A DNA stretch of 64,000 nucleotides from Primorskyibacter sedentarius (GTDB lineage: Bacteria > Pseudomonadota > Alphaproteobacteria > Rhodobacterales > Rhodobacteraceae), in contig NZ_SLZU01000001.1 of assembly GCF_004342065.1 (NCBI RefSeq), positions 124,001-188,000 of the forward strand. The letters are read 5' to 3'. The notes under the pieces are model-generated. The model did no database searches, had not been told where the DNA came from, and saw only the letters and a program-made list of their open reading frames with translations. Shown here piece after piece: positions 1-8,405 of this stretch (position 1 is its first letter; each line of letters starts with the position of its first letter). Position numbers and translations under genes: made by a program.

Positions 1-109
1 TGCTGAGCGAGGCCATGTGGCGAACCCCGTTGCGGGCCTCTTTTGCAGAAATGTCCGCCTCTGCGCCTGTCACGGCCTCGAAAACCGTTTCCACTTTCTG
101 CTCTGCCAT
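1..109 (-). CDS. Hypothetical protein, N-terminal fragment (runs off the window)
   Basis: An open frame starts with ATG at 109 on the minus strand and stays open to the left edge, giving 36 complete codons. A purine-rich stretch (GAGGCAGGGA) lies just upstream of the ATG and can serve as a ribosome binding site. The fragment is acidic and begins MAEQKVETVFEAVTG. I do not recognise the family. It is divergent from thrS, so its promoter must lie in the shared 110-239 interval. The length of the full protein cannot be told from here. Confidence 0.5.
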   Translation of the reverse strand, partial: MAEQKVETVFEAVTGAEADISAKEARNGVRHMASLS

Positions 110-147
110 ATCCCTGCCTCTTCGTCCGGTTCGCCATCCCGCGCGTC

Positions 148-176
148 TTGACACGTGCCGCGCCAATGGGCACATA
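148..176 (+). promoter_or_regulatory. Candidate sigma-70-type promoter of thrS
   Basis: A perfect -35 box TTGACA lies at 148-153, followed after 17 bases by CACATA at 171-176, a partial -10 match. This would start a transcript near 183 and leave a leader of about 57 bases before the thrS ATG at 240. The -10 box is weak, so the assignment rests mainly on the -35 hexamer and the position. Confidence 0.4.
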
Positions 177-239
177 GCGCGCAAGACATAACCCGCAACC
201 GGGCGTTCCGTGGGCGCCAAACTGACGAGGAGCCGGCCA

Positions 240-2219
240 ATGAGCCAGATTTCCCTTACTTTCCCCGATGGCAATGCGCGCGAATTCGAGCGTGGTGTAA
301 CCCCTGCAGAGGTGGCCGCCGCGATCTCCAAGTCGTTGGGCAAGAAAGCCATTTCCGCCAGCGTCGACGGGGCGCATTGGGACCTTCAGTGGCCCATCGA
401 ACGCGATGCCGCCATCGCCATTCACACCATGGCCGATGCGCCGCAGGCGTTGGAACTGGTGCGCCACGATCTGGCCCATATCATGGCCCGCGCCGTGCAA
501 GAGCTTTGGCCGGATGTCAAAGTCACCATCGGTCCGGTGATCGACAATGGCTGGTATTACGATTTCGACCGCGCAGAGCCCTTCACCCCCGAAGATCTGG
601 GCGAGATCGAAAAGAAGATGAAGGAAATCATCAACAAGCGCGATCCCGTCACCACCGAAATCTGGGAGCGTGACCGTGCGGTGAAATTCTACGAAGCCAA
701 TAACGAGCCCTACAAGGTCGAGCTGATCGAAGCCATTCCTGGCGACGAGCCGCTGCGCATGTATTGGCACGGCCACTGGCAGGATCTGTGCCGCGGACCG
801 CATCTGCAAAACACCGGGCAGGTCCCGGCGGACGCGTTCAAGCTGATGAGCGTGGCGGGCGCCTATTGGCGCGGCGACAGCAAGCGCCAGATGCTGCAAC
901 GGATCTACGGCGTTGCCTTCCAGAACAAGGAAGACCTGCGCAAATACCTTCATTTCCTCGAAGAAGCCGAAAAGCGCGACCACCGCAAGCTGGGCCGCGA
1001 GATGGACCTGTTCCACATGCAGGAAGAGGCGCCCGGTCAGGTCTTCTGGCACCCGAATGGCTGGACGATCTACACCCAGCTTCAGGACTACATGCGCCGC
1101 AAGCAACGCGCCGGTGGCTACCGCGAGATCAACACGCCCCAGGTCGTGGATCGCAAGCTATGGGAAGCGTCGGGCCATTGGGACAAGTACCAGCACCACA
1201 TGTTCCTGGTCGAGGTGGACGAAAGCCGGGACGGCGAGAATGATGATGCACAGGCCAAGGACAAGGCCCAGACCCGGATCAACGCGCTCAAGCCGATGAA
1301 CTGCCCCTGCCATGTGCAGGTGTTCAATCAGGGCCTGAAATCCTATCGCGACCTGCCGCTGCGGCTGGCAGAATTCGGGTCCTGCGCGCGGTTCGAACCT
1401 TCGGGCGCGCTGCATGGCATCATGCGGGTGCGTGGGTTTACCCAGGACGACGCCCATATCTTCTGCACCGAGGATCAGATCCAGGAGGAATGCGCGCGGT
1501 TCATCGACTTCCTTGCGGATATCTACCGCGAGCTGGGCTTCCCAAATTTCGAGATCCGCTTTGCCACGCGGCCTGAAAAGCGTGTCGGCACCGAGGAAAG
1601 CTGGGACTATGTCGAGAACGCGCTGGAAAACGCGATCAAGGCCGTGGGCCGTGATTACGTGCTGGAACCGGGCGACGGGGCTTTCTACGGGCCAAAGCTG
1701 GACTTCTACCTGACTGACGCCATCGGGCGGGTCTGGCAATGCGGCACCTTCCAGGTGGACCCGAACCTGCCGGAACGGCTCGACGCCAGCTACATCACGC
1801 AAAGCGGCGAGAAATCCCGCCCCTTCATGCTTCACCGCGCGACCTTGGGCAGTTTCGAACGGTTCATCGGCATCCTGATCGAAGAACACGCAGGCAAGCT
1901 GCCATTCTGGCTGGCCCCGCGTCAGGTGGTCGTCGCCTCGATCGTGTCCGAGGCGAATGACTACGTGCAAGAGGTCGTGGCGCAGCTACAGGCGCAAGGC
2001 GTCCGAGCCGAGGCCGACATTCGCAACGAGAAGATCAACTACAAGGTCCGCGAACATTCCGTCGGCAAGGTGCCTGTCATTCTGGCTGTGGGACACCGCG
2101 AGGTGGAAGAACGCACCGTGACGGTCCGGCGCCTTGGCGAGAAGCAAACCTCTGTAACATCTCTGGAGGAAGCCGTGAACGCGCTCGCAAAAGAGGCAAC
2201 GCCGCCGGACCTTGTGTAA
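240..2219 (+). CDS. thrS: Threonine--tRNA ligase
   Basis: Class II aminoacyl-tRNA synthetase charging tRNA-Thr in the cytoplasm, 659 residues, the usual full length. An N-terminal TGS domain (about 1-65) is followed by the editing domain with [10 protein letters not shown] (HxxxH type), then the catalytic core with the zinc-binding Cys in KPMNCPCH and class II motif 3 near [11 protein letters not shown], and a C-terminal anticodon-binding domain. I chose ATG 240 (MSQISLTF) over an in-frame ATG at 210 because GAGGAG lies 8 bases before it and families start at the TGS domain. Monocistronic by appearance, ending at a strong terminator. Confidence 0.97.
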   Translation: MSQISLTFPDGNAREFERGVTPAEVAAAISKSLGKKAISASVDGAHWDLQWPIERDAAIAIHTMADAPQALELVRHDLAHIMARAVQELWPDVKVTIGPVIDNGWYYDFDRAEPFTPEDLGEIEKKMKEIINKRDPVTTEIWERDRAVKFYEANNEPYKVELIEAIPGDEPLRMYWHGHWQDLCRGPHLQNTGQVPADAFKLMSVAGAYWRGDSKRQMLQRIYGVAFQNKEDLRKYLHFLEEAEKRDHRKLGREMDLFHMQEEAPGQVFWHPNGWTIYTQLQDYMRRKQRAGGYREINTPQVVDRKLWEASGHWDKYQHHMFLVEVDESRDGENDDAQAKDKAQTRINALKPMNCPCHVQVFNQGLKSYRDLPLRLAEFGSCARFEPSGALHGIMRVRGFTQDDAHIFCTEDQIQEECARFIDFLADIYRELGFPNFEIRFATRPEKRVGTEESWDYVENALENAIKAVGRDYVLEPGDGAFYGPKLDFYLTDAIGRVWQCGTFQVDPNLPERLDASYITQSGEKSRPFMLHRATLGSFERFIGILIEEHAGKLPFWLAPRQVVVASIVSEANDYVQEVVAQLQAQGVRAEADIRNEKINYKVREHSVGKVPVILAVGHREVEERTVTVRRLGEKQTSVTSLEEAVNALAKEATPPDLV

Positions 2220-2241
2220 CATTCGATCACGAGAACATGGA

Positions 2242-2274
2242 AAGGGCGCCAGAATGTTACTGGCGCCCTTTTTT
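2242..2274 (+). terminator. Rho-independent terminator of thrS
   Basis: The arm AAGGGCGCCA is matched by TGGCGCCCTT around an 8-9 base loop, followed directly by a run of T. It lies 22 bases after the thrS stop. Confidence 0.9.
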
Positions 2275-2447
2275 GATATCAAATCATTTCAACGACTTGC
2301 CGCAGCTGCAGCATAACGGCGCTCTCGCAACAGCTGACGCGGTCGTGATGCACAGCGCTGTGAGTAGCCACAGGGTCTCTTTGGCGGTTAGCTTCATTTC
2401 ATCGCAATGTAGCGATTACGAGTTTTAGCAACCGAAGAGGAACACCC

Positions 2448-2753
2448 ATGTCGAAATCCATGAAGACCGCAGCCATCGTTGGCGCCGTTGCAGCAACCTT
2501 TGCCGCCCATGCCACGACCGCCACCGCTCAGGATCAGGTGAAATGCTACGGCGTTTCGCTGGCAGGAGAAAACGACTGCGCGGCCGGTCCGGGCACCACC
2601 TGCGCCGGCACCTCGAAGGTCGATTACCAGGGCAACGCCTGGACGCTGGTCGATGCCGGCACCTGTGAAGAAATGGAACTGCCCGCAATGGCCGATGGCA
2701 CAGCGCGCATGGGGTCGCTCGAAGCGCTCGAGCGTGATCTGCCCATGTCGTAA
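2448..2753 (+). CDS. bufA: Bufferin precursor peptide BufA1 (DUF2282 family)
   Basis: Small exported protein of 101 residues. A signal peptide (about 1-27, ending ATTATAQ) precedes a mature part with four cysteines at positions 33, 44, 52 and 73. This is the layout of BufA1/DUF2282 bufferins, ribosomal peptides whose cysteines are modified by the DUF692 enzyme BufB and which bind copper-like metals in the periplasm (known for the family). RBS AGAGGA precedes ATG 2448. It is the first gene of bufA-bufB-bufC-doxX. The modification and metal are inferred here from family and operon. Confidence 0.88.
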   Translation: MSKSMKTAAIVGAVAATFAAHATTATAQDQVKCYGVSLAGENDCAAGPGTTCAGTSKVDYQGNAWTLVDAGTCEEMELPAMADGTARMGSLEALERDLPMS

Positions 2754-2756
2754 GCT

Positions 2757-2774
2757 GACCCCGGGGACGGGGTC
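2757..2774 (+). other. Intra-operon hairpin after bufA
   Basis: GACCCC at 2757-2762 pairs with GGGGTC at 2769-2774 around a 6-base loop, three bases after the bufA stop codon. There is no T run, so a full terminator is unlikely. A stem here would fit stabilisation of the bufA message or partial attenuation, making more precursor peptide than modifying enzyme. Confidence 0.5.
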
Positions 2775-2876
2775 GCGCCACACCCCATTTCGCGCGATCC
2801 CGCCCCCACCCAAGACAAATCCACAGATTTGCGGCAAACTGTTCAGACCACATTGCCACCCCGGAGGAGCCGCCCC

Positions 2877-3728
2877 ATGTTCGATCAGACCCCCGCTGGC
2901 CTGCCCGCCGCACCGGGCGTCGGCTACAAACCCCAGCATTTCAGCGACATTCTTGAGGATGCAGCGCCGGTAGGCTGGCTGGAGATCCATGCCGAGAATT
3001 ACATGGGCGATGGCGGACGCCCGCTGGCGCAGCTGCGCCACCTTTCCGAGCGTTTCCCGATCTCCGTGCACGGTGTCGGTCTGTCGATCGGCGGAGAAGG
3101 GCCGCTTGATCCGGACCACCTTGCCCGGCTGAAACACCTTGTCGGGTGGCTGAACCCCGCAAGCTTTTCCGAACATCTGGCATGGTCCACCCATGACAGC
3201 CACTTCCTGAACGACCTGCTGCCGCTGCCTTATACCGAAAAAGCGCTGGCGCGCATGGCCGACCATATCGATCAGGTGCAAGAGGTTCTGGGCCGGCAGA
3301 TGCTGCTGGAAAACCCCTCCAGCTACCTCGCCTTTGCCGAAAGCACGATGAGCGAGACGGATTTCCTGCGCGAGATTGCCCGCCGCACCGGCTGTGGCCT
3401 GTTGCTGGACGTGAACAACGTCTTCGTCTCCGCCACCAATCTTGGTTATTCACCGGTCGGTTATATCGATGACTACCCGCTTGATGTGGTGAAGGAAATC
3501 CACCTTGGCGGGCATGACGAGGATGAGGACGATCACGGCGCGCCCCTATTGATCGACAGCCATGGCCGCGCGGTCGTGGATCCGGTCTGGGCGCTACTGG
3601 ACGAAACCCTTTCCCGCACCGGTCCGCGCCCTTTGTTGATCGAGTGGGACACCGATGTCCCCGACTGGTCCACCCTGCGGGCCGAGGCGAAGCGGGCGCA
3701 GGACGCGCTTTCGAAAGTGACGGCATGA
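2877..3728 (+). CDS. bufB: DUF692 / MNIO-family multinuclear iron oxidase BufB
   Basis: 283-residue TIM-barrel enzyme of the DUF692 (MNIO) family. These non-haem multi-iron oxygenases modify cysteines in bufferin-type precursor peptides (family knowledge). Family-typical blocks are visible: GVGYKPQHF at the start, [31 protein letters not shown] and a C-terminal LIEWDTD, carrying His, Asp, Asn and Glu residues of the kind that bind the iron cluster. Start ATG 2877 has GGAGGA eight bases upstream; an upstream in-frame start at 2829 lacks this. Its end overlaps bufC by 4 bases. Confidence 0.93.
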   Translation: MFDQTPAGLPAAPGVGYKPQHFSDILEDAAPVGWLEIHAENYMGDGGRPLAQLRHLSERFPISVHGVGLSIGGEGPLDPDHLARLKHLVGWLNPASFSEHLAWSTHDSHFLNDLLPLPYTEKALARMADHIDQVQEVLGRQMLLENPSSYLAFAESTMSETDFLREIARRTGCGLLLDVNNVFVSATNLGYSPVGYIDDYPLDVVKEIHLGGHDEDEDDHGAPLLIDSHGRAVVDPVWALLDETLSRTGPRPLLIEWDTDVPDWSTLRAEAKRAQDALSKVTA

Positions 3729-4474
3729 CCGGGCAGGCAACATTTCGAACAGCGCTTCTGGATGCCAGTCAGCCTACGCCCGGAGGTCTGACCGATGGTC
3801 AGGGCCGCCCCGCCGGACGCCGCTATGATGTCTACCGCAACAACGTGGCCGTCAGCCTTGCAGAGGCGCTGGAGACCGGTTTCCCGACCATCGCCAAGCT
3901 GATCGGTCCAGGAAATTTCCGCGCTGTTGCCGCGCGGTTTCTGCGCGCCTCGCCCCCGTCTTCGCCCCTGATGATGCGCTACGGGGCGGGTTTCGCAGAA
4001 TTTCTCGAAACCGTGAAGCCGCTCGCGCATCTGGGCTACCTCCCCGATGTCGCGCGTCTGGAACTTGCCTTGCGGCGCAGTTTTCACGCCGCCGACCATA
4101 CACAAGCCGACCCAGCCATTTTGCAAGACCTCGACGATGACGCTCTGATGGCCTGCCGGATGCGGCTTGCCCCCTCGGTCGCGGTCCTGCGCTCTGCCTG
4201 GCCCGTGGTGTCGATCTGGGCCTTCAACATGCGCCCGGGCAGTCCGAAACCGCAGGCCCGCCCCGAAGAGGCGGTGATCCTGCGCGCGGAGTTTGATCCC
4301 GAACCCAACGTCCTGCCAATGGGCGGCGCAGATTTCCTTGAGGCCCTAATTCGGGGCGACAGTTTCGGCTCGGCAATGGCCGCGGCTGGTGAAGATTTCG
4401 ATGTGGGCGCCGTCCTGAGCCTATTGCTCGGCCACCGCGCCATAACCGGTATAGATTTTGAGGACACGCCATGA
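3725..4474 (+). CDS. bufC: BufC, DUF2063 domain recognition partner of BufB
   Basis: 249-residue protein with an N-terminal DUF2063 domain ([32 protein letters not shown]). In bufferin-type systems this protein pairs with the MNIO enzyme and is thought to present the precursor peptide. The ATG at 3725 overlaps the bufB stop (ATGA), so the two are translationally coupled, which fits a fixed-ratio complex. The C-terminal half is less conserved in appearance. Cytoplasmic; no signal peptide or membrane segment. Confidence 0.88.
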   Translation: MTGQATFRTALLDASQPTPGGLTDGQGRPAGRRYDVYRNNVAVSLAEALETGFPTIAKLIGPGNFRAVAARFLRASPPSSPLMMRYGAGFAEFLETVKPLAHLGYLPDVARLELALRRSFHAADHTQADPAILQDLDDDALMACRMRLAPSVAVLRSAWPVVSIWAFNMRPGSPKPQARPEEAVILRAEFDPEPNVLPMGGADFLEALIRGDSFGSAMAAAGEDFDVGAVLSLLLGHRAITGIDFEDTP

Positions 4475-5040
4475 ACACGCTGCTTTCGCTTCACAACCAG
4501 ATCTTCGAGCGGGTCGAGAGGCTCGACGGCCTGTTGCCCCTGCTGGCACGGTTCCTGTTCGCAGCGATCCTTGTGCCCTACTTCTGGGCATCGGCGACGA
4601 CAAAGCTGGGCGACGGGCTGCTGGGATTTCTCTTTCCCTCCAGCGGAGCCTATGCGCAGATCTTCCCAAAGGCATTCGAAGCGGCAAGCTACAACACTGA
4701 CAATCTTGGCGTGTTTCACTGGGCCGTTGTCGTTGCAGGCACATGGACGGAGTTCCTGCTGCCCCTGCTGATCGTTGTCGGCTTGGCCACGCGTCTTGCC
4801 GCGCTCGGCATGATCGGTTTTGTCACTGTCCAAAGCCTGACCGACCTCTACGGCCACGGCGGGATCGCGCATGAAGGGACGCTGGGCGCCTGGTTTGACC
4901 GCGCCCCCGATGCCCTGATCCTCGATCAACGTGCGCTTTGGATTTTCCTGCTGGTTGTGCTGGTGATCAAGGGCGCCGGGCTGTTGTCAGTCGACCGCGC
5001 GCTTTTCCGGCTTAGCCCGATGTCACCTGCCCGCGCCTAG
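4471..5040 (+). CDS. DoxX family integral membrane protein
   Basis: 189-residue membrane protein with about four hydrophobic helices (near 25-45, 85-110, 115-135, 155-175), typical of DoxX/DUF417-like proteins. ATG 4471 overlaps the bufC stop by 4 bases, so it is the last gene of the bufferin operon, where DoxX proteins are frequent companions. Its role is unproven; a link to electron transfer or membrane redox balance for the MNIO enzyme is inference. Its stop shares the palindrome CTAG with the stop of the convergent gene at 5037-5405. Confidence 0.85.
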   Translation: MNTLLSLHNQIFERVERLDGLLPLLARFLFAAILVPYFWASATTKLGDGLLGFLFPSSGAYAQIFPKAFEAASYNTDNLGVFHWAVVVAGTWTEFLLPLLIVVGLATRLAALGMIGFVTVQSLTDLYGHGGIAHEGTLGAWFDRAPDALILDQRALWIFLLVVLVIKGAGLLSVDRALFRLSPMSPARA

Positions 5041-5405
5041 AAATGCGCGCGGGGTTCGTCGGGCTTGCCCGCGGCCAGCGCCAGCAGCGCACCGATCCCG
5101 GCAAACGCGATGGGGAACATGGTGAACACGTTGAAGCCAAAGCCCCAATACATGCCCGCAGCCGAGATCGCGAGCAGCACCCCGCCCCAAAGGGCCCGCG
5201 CCCGCACCATCGCCCCGCCGGCAATCGCCAATAGCGGCGACAGGACCGAAACCGCGCGAATCACGTCGGGATTGCTGAAATTGCCGAACATGTCGCCCAG
5301 CTCTGCGTGTTTTCGTACCAGCTCGGTGTAGCCAAAACCGAAAAACCCCACGATCATGCCGATCAATCCGGCGATGATCCCCAGCGTCAGTGCCGCGTTT
5401 CGCAT
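5037..5405 (-). CDS. Hypothetical small membrane protein
   Basis: 122-residue protein with about four hydrophobic stretches (5-25, 45-65, 70-90, 92-112) and a short charged loop RKHAELGD. ATG 5405 is preceded by GGGAGA at about 9 bases. No family is recognised. It converges on doxX with a 4-base overlap in which the two stop codons use opposite strands of CTAG. No functional link to the bufferin genes can be claimed. Confidence 0.75.
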   Translation of the reverse strand: MRNAALTLGIIAGLIGMIVGFFGFGYTELVRKHAELGDMFGNFSNPDVIRAVSVLSPLLAIAGGAMVRARALWGGVLLAISAAGMYWGFGFNVFTMFPIAFAGIGALLALAAGKPDEPRAHF

Positions 5406-5426
5406 GAACCTGTCTCCCTGATTACC

Positions 5427-5741
5427 TCAGCCCGCCAGCGCGGCCTGCACATCCTTGGCCCATCCCAGGTACATCCGGTCGCCATCCACGATCAGCGGGC
5501 GCTTCATCAGCGTCGGGTGGTCTTGCAACAGCGCCTTTTCGGGCCGCGCACGCTCGGCCTCATCCAGCCCGCGCCATGTTGTCGAACGGGTATTGAGCAA
5601 AGCTTTGCCGAATTGTGCCAACGCTGCATCCAGAACCTCTGACGGGACTCCATCGTCGCGAACATCGATGAAATCTATATTTTCCAATGCTTTGCGTGCC
5701 GCTCTGCACGTATCGCAGGATTTCAGACCGTATAGGATCAT
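5427..5741 (-). CDS. ArsC/Spx-family (YffB-like) thioredoxin-fold protein
   Basis: 104-residue protein of the arsenate reductase/Spx superfamily. It starts MILYGLKSCDTC and has a CDTCR motif in the usual redox position, a TSTTWR-like helix start and a cis-proline region KRPLIVDGDRMYLGW. This matches YffB-type proteins of unknown substrate rather than a dedicated arsenate reductase, and no ars genes are nearby. Start ATG 5741 is chosen because AAGGAA precedes it and homologues begin here; an in-frame start 13 codons upstream is less likely. Confidence 0.85.
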   Translation of the reverse strand: MILYGLKSCDTCRAARKALENIDFIDVRDDGVPSEVLDAALAQFGKALLNTRSTTWRGLDEAERARPEKALLQDHPTLMKRPLIVDGDRMYLGWAKDVQAALAG

Positions 5742-5973
5742 GCCACTTTCCTTGTCACTTCCGCCCAAATAGCCATCCATGGCGCCTTTTGCGACCCTGT
5801 TTCTCTTGATTTTCGGATGTGCCGAGCCAAAAATCGACTTGTGACATGCGACGATCAGTCAAAGCTGTTCGCCCGGCCGCCCGTGGCGACAGCCAGGTTC
5901 TGAAAGGCGATGGACACAGGACAGTGGCCCCAAGGTGATTTGGGGCCGGAAGCAATGCAAAAGGAGACACGTG

Positions 5974-6180
5974 ATGCCCACCGGCACCGTGAAATGGTTC
6001 AATACGACGAAGGGCTTTGGTTTCATTGCCCCTGATGACGGCGGAAAGGATGTATTCGTTCACATATCCGCGGTCGAACGGTCTGGATTGACCGGGTTGG
6101 CCGATAACCAGAAAGTTGAATACGAATTGAAGGAAGGCCGGGACGGGCGAGAGATGGCCGGCGATTTGCGCGCCATCTGA
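5974..6180 (+). CDS. Cold-shock domain protein (CspA type)
   Basis: 68-residue single cold-shock domain. RNP1 (KGFGFIAPD) and RNP2 (VFVHISAV) are both present, so it binds single-stranded RNA or DNA. It begins MPTGTVKWFN, the canonical start, with AAGGAGA seven bases before the ATG. About 190 bases of untranslated sequence separate it from the divergent gene, room for a structured leader as seen for many csp genes, although I cannot define one. A terminator follows. Confidence 0.95.
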   Translation: MPTGTVKWFNTTKGFGFIAPDDGGKDVFVHISAVERSGLTGLADNQKVEYELKEGRDGREMAGDLRAI

Positions 6181-6206
6181 CCAGAACTCTCCAAATCAGA
6201 ATACGG

Positions 6207-6235
6207 GCCCGGCGCCCTGCCGTGCCGGGTCTTTT
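6207..6235 (+). terminator. Probable terminator of the cold-shock gene
   Basis: GCCCGGC at 6207-6213 pairs with GCCGGGT at 6224-6230 (one G-T pair) around a 10-base loop and is followed by CTTTT. It begins 26 bases after the stop codon. Confidence 0.7.
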
Positions 6236-6373
6236 GGCTGTGGCTCGCATGCAATGCTGCCTTGGGGCCGATGTGTTTGGGCACGGTCTGCGCGCTTGCC
6301 TGCGGACAACCGGGGATCGCGTTCAGGGTCTCTGGCCCAAGCCGCTGCGGTTTGGTCGGAACAGTGGGCAGAC

Positions 6374-7279
6374 CTACTGGTTCTGCAACTTGGTCGCTTC
6401 CGTCCGGGCCAGCGCAATCAGGTCGGTCATATAGGGCTTGTCGACATCCTCGGTGCGGATCGCAGCATAAAGCGTCCGCGTGATCCCGTCCTTGGTAAGC
6501 TGCCGTGTGACGTAATCGGAATTGTATTTCACCTCACGCACGACCCAGTCCGGCAGGACGGCGACGCCCCTGTTCGACGCGACAAGCAGCAGGATCACCG
6601 CCGTAAGTTCGACGCGCCGGATGCTTGCCGGTTCGACTTTTGCAGGCATCAGAAGTTGGTTGAAGACGTCGAGCCGCGTCCTGTCCACAGGATAGGTGAT
6701 CAGCGTCTGGCCCTTGAAATCTTCGGCCTCGATATAGGGTTTTGCTGCCAGAGGATGTGTTGAGGCCGCCACGAAGACGGCGTTGTAGTCAAACAGGGGA
6801 ATGAAGGTGACACCCGGAATGTTCTCCGGGTCGGAAGAGACGACAAGGTCCAACTCCTCCTTTTGCAGCGCGGGCAGCGCGTCAAAGGCAAGGCCTGCAC
6901 GAATATCGACATCCACATCCGACCAGTTCTTCCGGAACGATTCGAGCACGGGAAAGAGCCATTCGAAACACGCATGGCATTCGATCGCGATATGCAATCG
7001 CCCGGACCGCCCCGCCCGCAAACCGGAAAATTCGTCTTCCAACGCCTCGACCTGCGGCAGGACCTGTTCGGCCAGACGCAGCAGCCGCAGCCCGGCCGCT
7101 GACAGCTTCATCGGCTTGGTTCGACGAATGAAAAGCTCCACCCCGGCCTGATCCTCAAGCCCCTTGATCTGATGGCTCAGCGCCGATTGCGTGATGTTCA
7201 GCGTGTCTGCCGCGCGTGCAAGACCGCCCGCCTCGTGTATCGCCCGGATGGATTTCAGGTGGCGGAACTCGATATGCAC
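6374..7279 (-). CDS. metR: LysR-family regulator, probably MetR
   Basis: About 301-residue LysR-type regulator. The N-terminal winged helix-turn-helix contains LARAADTLNITQSALSHQIK. The C-terminal effector domain runs from about 90 to the end. It is divergent from metF with a 95-base spacer, the classic arrangement for MetR, which uses homocysteine as co-effector to control methionine genes (family knowledge). I chose the GTG at 7279 (VHIEFRHLKS) because homologues begin with this motif; an upstream start would add 25 residues of unrelated sequence. Confidence 0.85.
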   Translation of the reverse strand: MHIEFRHLKSIRAIHEAGGLARAADTLNITQSALSHQIKGLEDQAGVELFIRRTKPMKLSAAGLRLLRLAEQVLPQVEALEDEFSGLRAGRSGRLHIAIECHACFEWLFPVLESFRKNWSDVDVDIRAGLAFDALPALQKEELDLVVSSDPENIPGVTFIPLFDYNAVFVAASTHPLAAKPYIEAEDFKGQTLITYPVDRTRLDVFNQLLMPAKVEPASIRRVELTAVILLLVASNRGVAVLPDWVVREVKYNSDYVTRQLTKDGITRTLYAAIRTEDVDKPYMTDLIALARTEATKLQNQ

Positions 7280-7374
7280 CCTATCGCCCCATTCATGTTC
7301 TTGATGAGATATATGAGTTTGTCTCACATCCGATCTTGTGTCACAAGAGGCCAACCCAGATATGGATATTGATC
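7280..7374 (+). promoter_or_regulatory. Divergent metR-metF control region
   Basis: This 95-base spacer carries two imperfect dyads: TCAT (7293-7296) with ATGA (7304-7307), and TGAGA (7305-7309) with TCTCA (7322-7326). Either could be a LysR-type operator controlling both genes. Neither matches the enterobacterial MetR consensus exactly. No SAM-type riboswitch is seen before metF. Confidence 0.35.
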
Positions 7375-8244
7375 ATGACGCGCCCAGCGATATCTTTTGA
7401 ATTCTTCCCACCCCAGAACCTCGAGGCGTCTTTTCGTCTTTGGGACACGGTGCAGGTCCTGGCGCCGCTGGGCCCGCGTTTCGTCTCTGTCACCTATGGC
7501 GCGGGCGGAACGACCCGTGATCTGACCCGTGACGCCGTGGCCACGCTGCACAAGTCCAGCGGCCTGCCAGTCGCCGCCCACCTGACCTGCGTCAACGCCA
7601 CCCGCGAGGAAACGCTTGGCATCGCACGTGACTTTGCTGCTGCGGGCGTGTCCGACATCGTGGCGCTGCGCGGTGACCCGCCCAAGGGGGCTGACCGGTT
7701 CGAACAGCATCCCGGCGGTTTCGCTGACAGCTGCGAGCTGATCGCGGCCCTGAAGGAGACCGGTGATTTCACCATTCGCGTTGGCGCATATCCTGACAAA
7801 CACCCCGAGGCAGCCGACAACGCCGCTGACGTCGCCTGGTTGAAGCGCAAGTTCGAGGCGGGCGCGTCCGAGGCGCTGACCCAGTTCTTCTTCGACGTCG
7901 ACAGCTTTCACCGCTTCCGCGACGATTGCGCGGCGGCTGGCATCGATACGACCAAGATCGTGCCCGGCATCCTGCCAATCGAGAATTGGAAAGGCGCTGT
8001 GCGCTTTGCCAAACGGTGTGGCACGCCCGTCCCCAATTGGGTCGTCGACGCCTTCGAGACGGCGGAACGCGACAACCGCGAGGATCTTCTGGCAACCGCG
8101 ATCTGCACCGAACTCTGTTCAAACCTTCTTGATGCAGGCGTCGACAAGCTGCACTTCTACACGATGAACCGCCCGGAACTGACGCGTGATGTCTGCCATG
8201 CACTTGGCGTGACCCCGGCTGTTCGGCTGGAAAACGTGGCCTGA
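7375..8244 (+). CDS. metF: Methylenetetrahydrofolate reductase
   Basis: 289-residue FAD-dependent TIM-barrel enzyme reducing 5,10-methylene-THF to 5-methyl-THF, the methyl donor for methionine synthase. It begins MTRPAISFEFFPPQ, carrying the conserved catalytic Glu in SFEFFPP, followed by VSVTYGAGGTTR, HLTCVN, ALRGDPP and QFFFDVDSF, all family landmarks. ATG 7375 is chosen because homologues start here. The methyl product feeds B12-dependent or B12-independent methionine synthase, a possible link to the B12 island, but no synthase gene is in the window. Confidence 0.96.
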   Translation: MTRPAISFEFFPPQNLEASFRLWDTVQVLAPLGPRFVSVTYGAGGTTRDLTRDAVATLHKSSGLPVAAHLTCVNATREETLGIARDFAAAGVSDIVALRGDPPKGADRFEQHPGGFADSCELIAALKETGDFTIRVGAYPDKHPEAADNAADVAWLKRKFEAGASEALTQFFFDVDSFHRFRDDCAAAGIDTTKIVPGILPIENWKGAVRFAKRCGTPVPNWVVDAFETAERDNREDLLATAICTELCSNLLDAGVDKLHFYTMNRPELTRDVCHALGVTPAVRLENVA

Positions 8245-8314
8245 ATGCCATCGGCGCGGGATATCATCTACCGGTGTCTATAGCTTTGAAGAAGATCCGT
8301 GGATGGTGCCCCCT

Positions 8315-8379
8315 GCCCCGGGCATGACCCGGGGCCTCTCCGACAGGTTGGCCAAAAGGCCCCGGGTCAAGCCCGGGGC
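8315..8379. repeat. Paired GC-rich palindromic intergenic element
   Basis: Two palindromes of the form GCCCCGGG-N6-CCCGGGGC occur at about 8315-8336 and 8357-8379, in opposite orientation to each other. This kind of motif is dispersed between genes in many alphaproteobacteria. It sits between the convergent ends of metF and livF, where it may also work as a two-way terminator. Confidence 0.75.
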
Positions 8380-8405
8380 GCGATAGCATCAGAACAACCC
8401 TTGTT

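Noticed and set aside
5427-5741. Arsenate reductase
   Set aside because: It belongs to the ArsC/Spx superfamily, but the sequence looks YffB-like and there is no arsenic gene near it.
7280-7374. SAM riboswitch upstream of metF
   Set aside because: The spacer is only 95 bases and lacks the conserved blocks and pseudoknot-type pairing of SAM-II or other SAM riboswitches.
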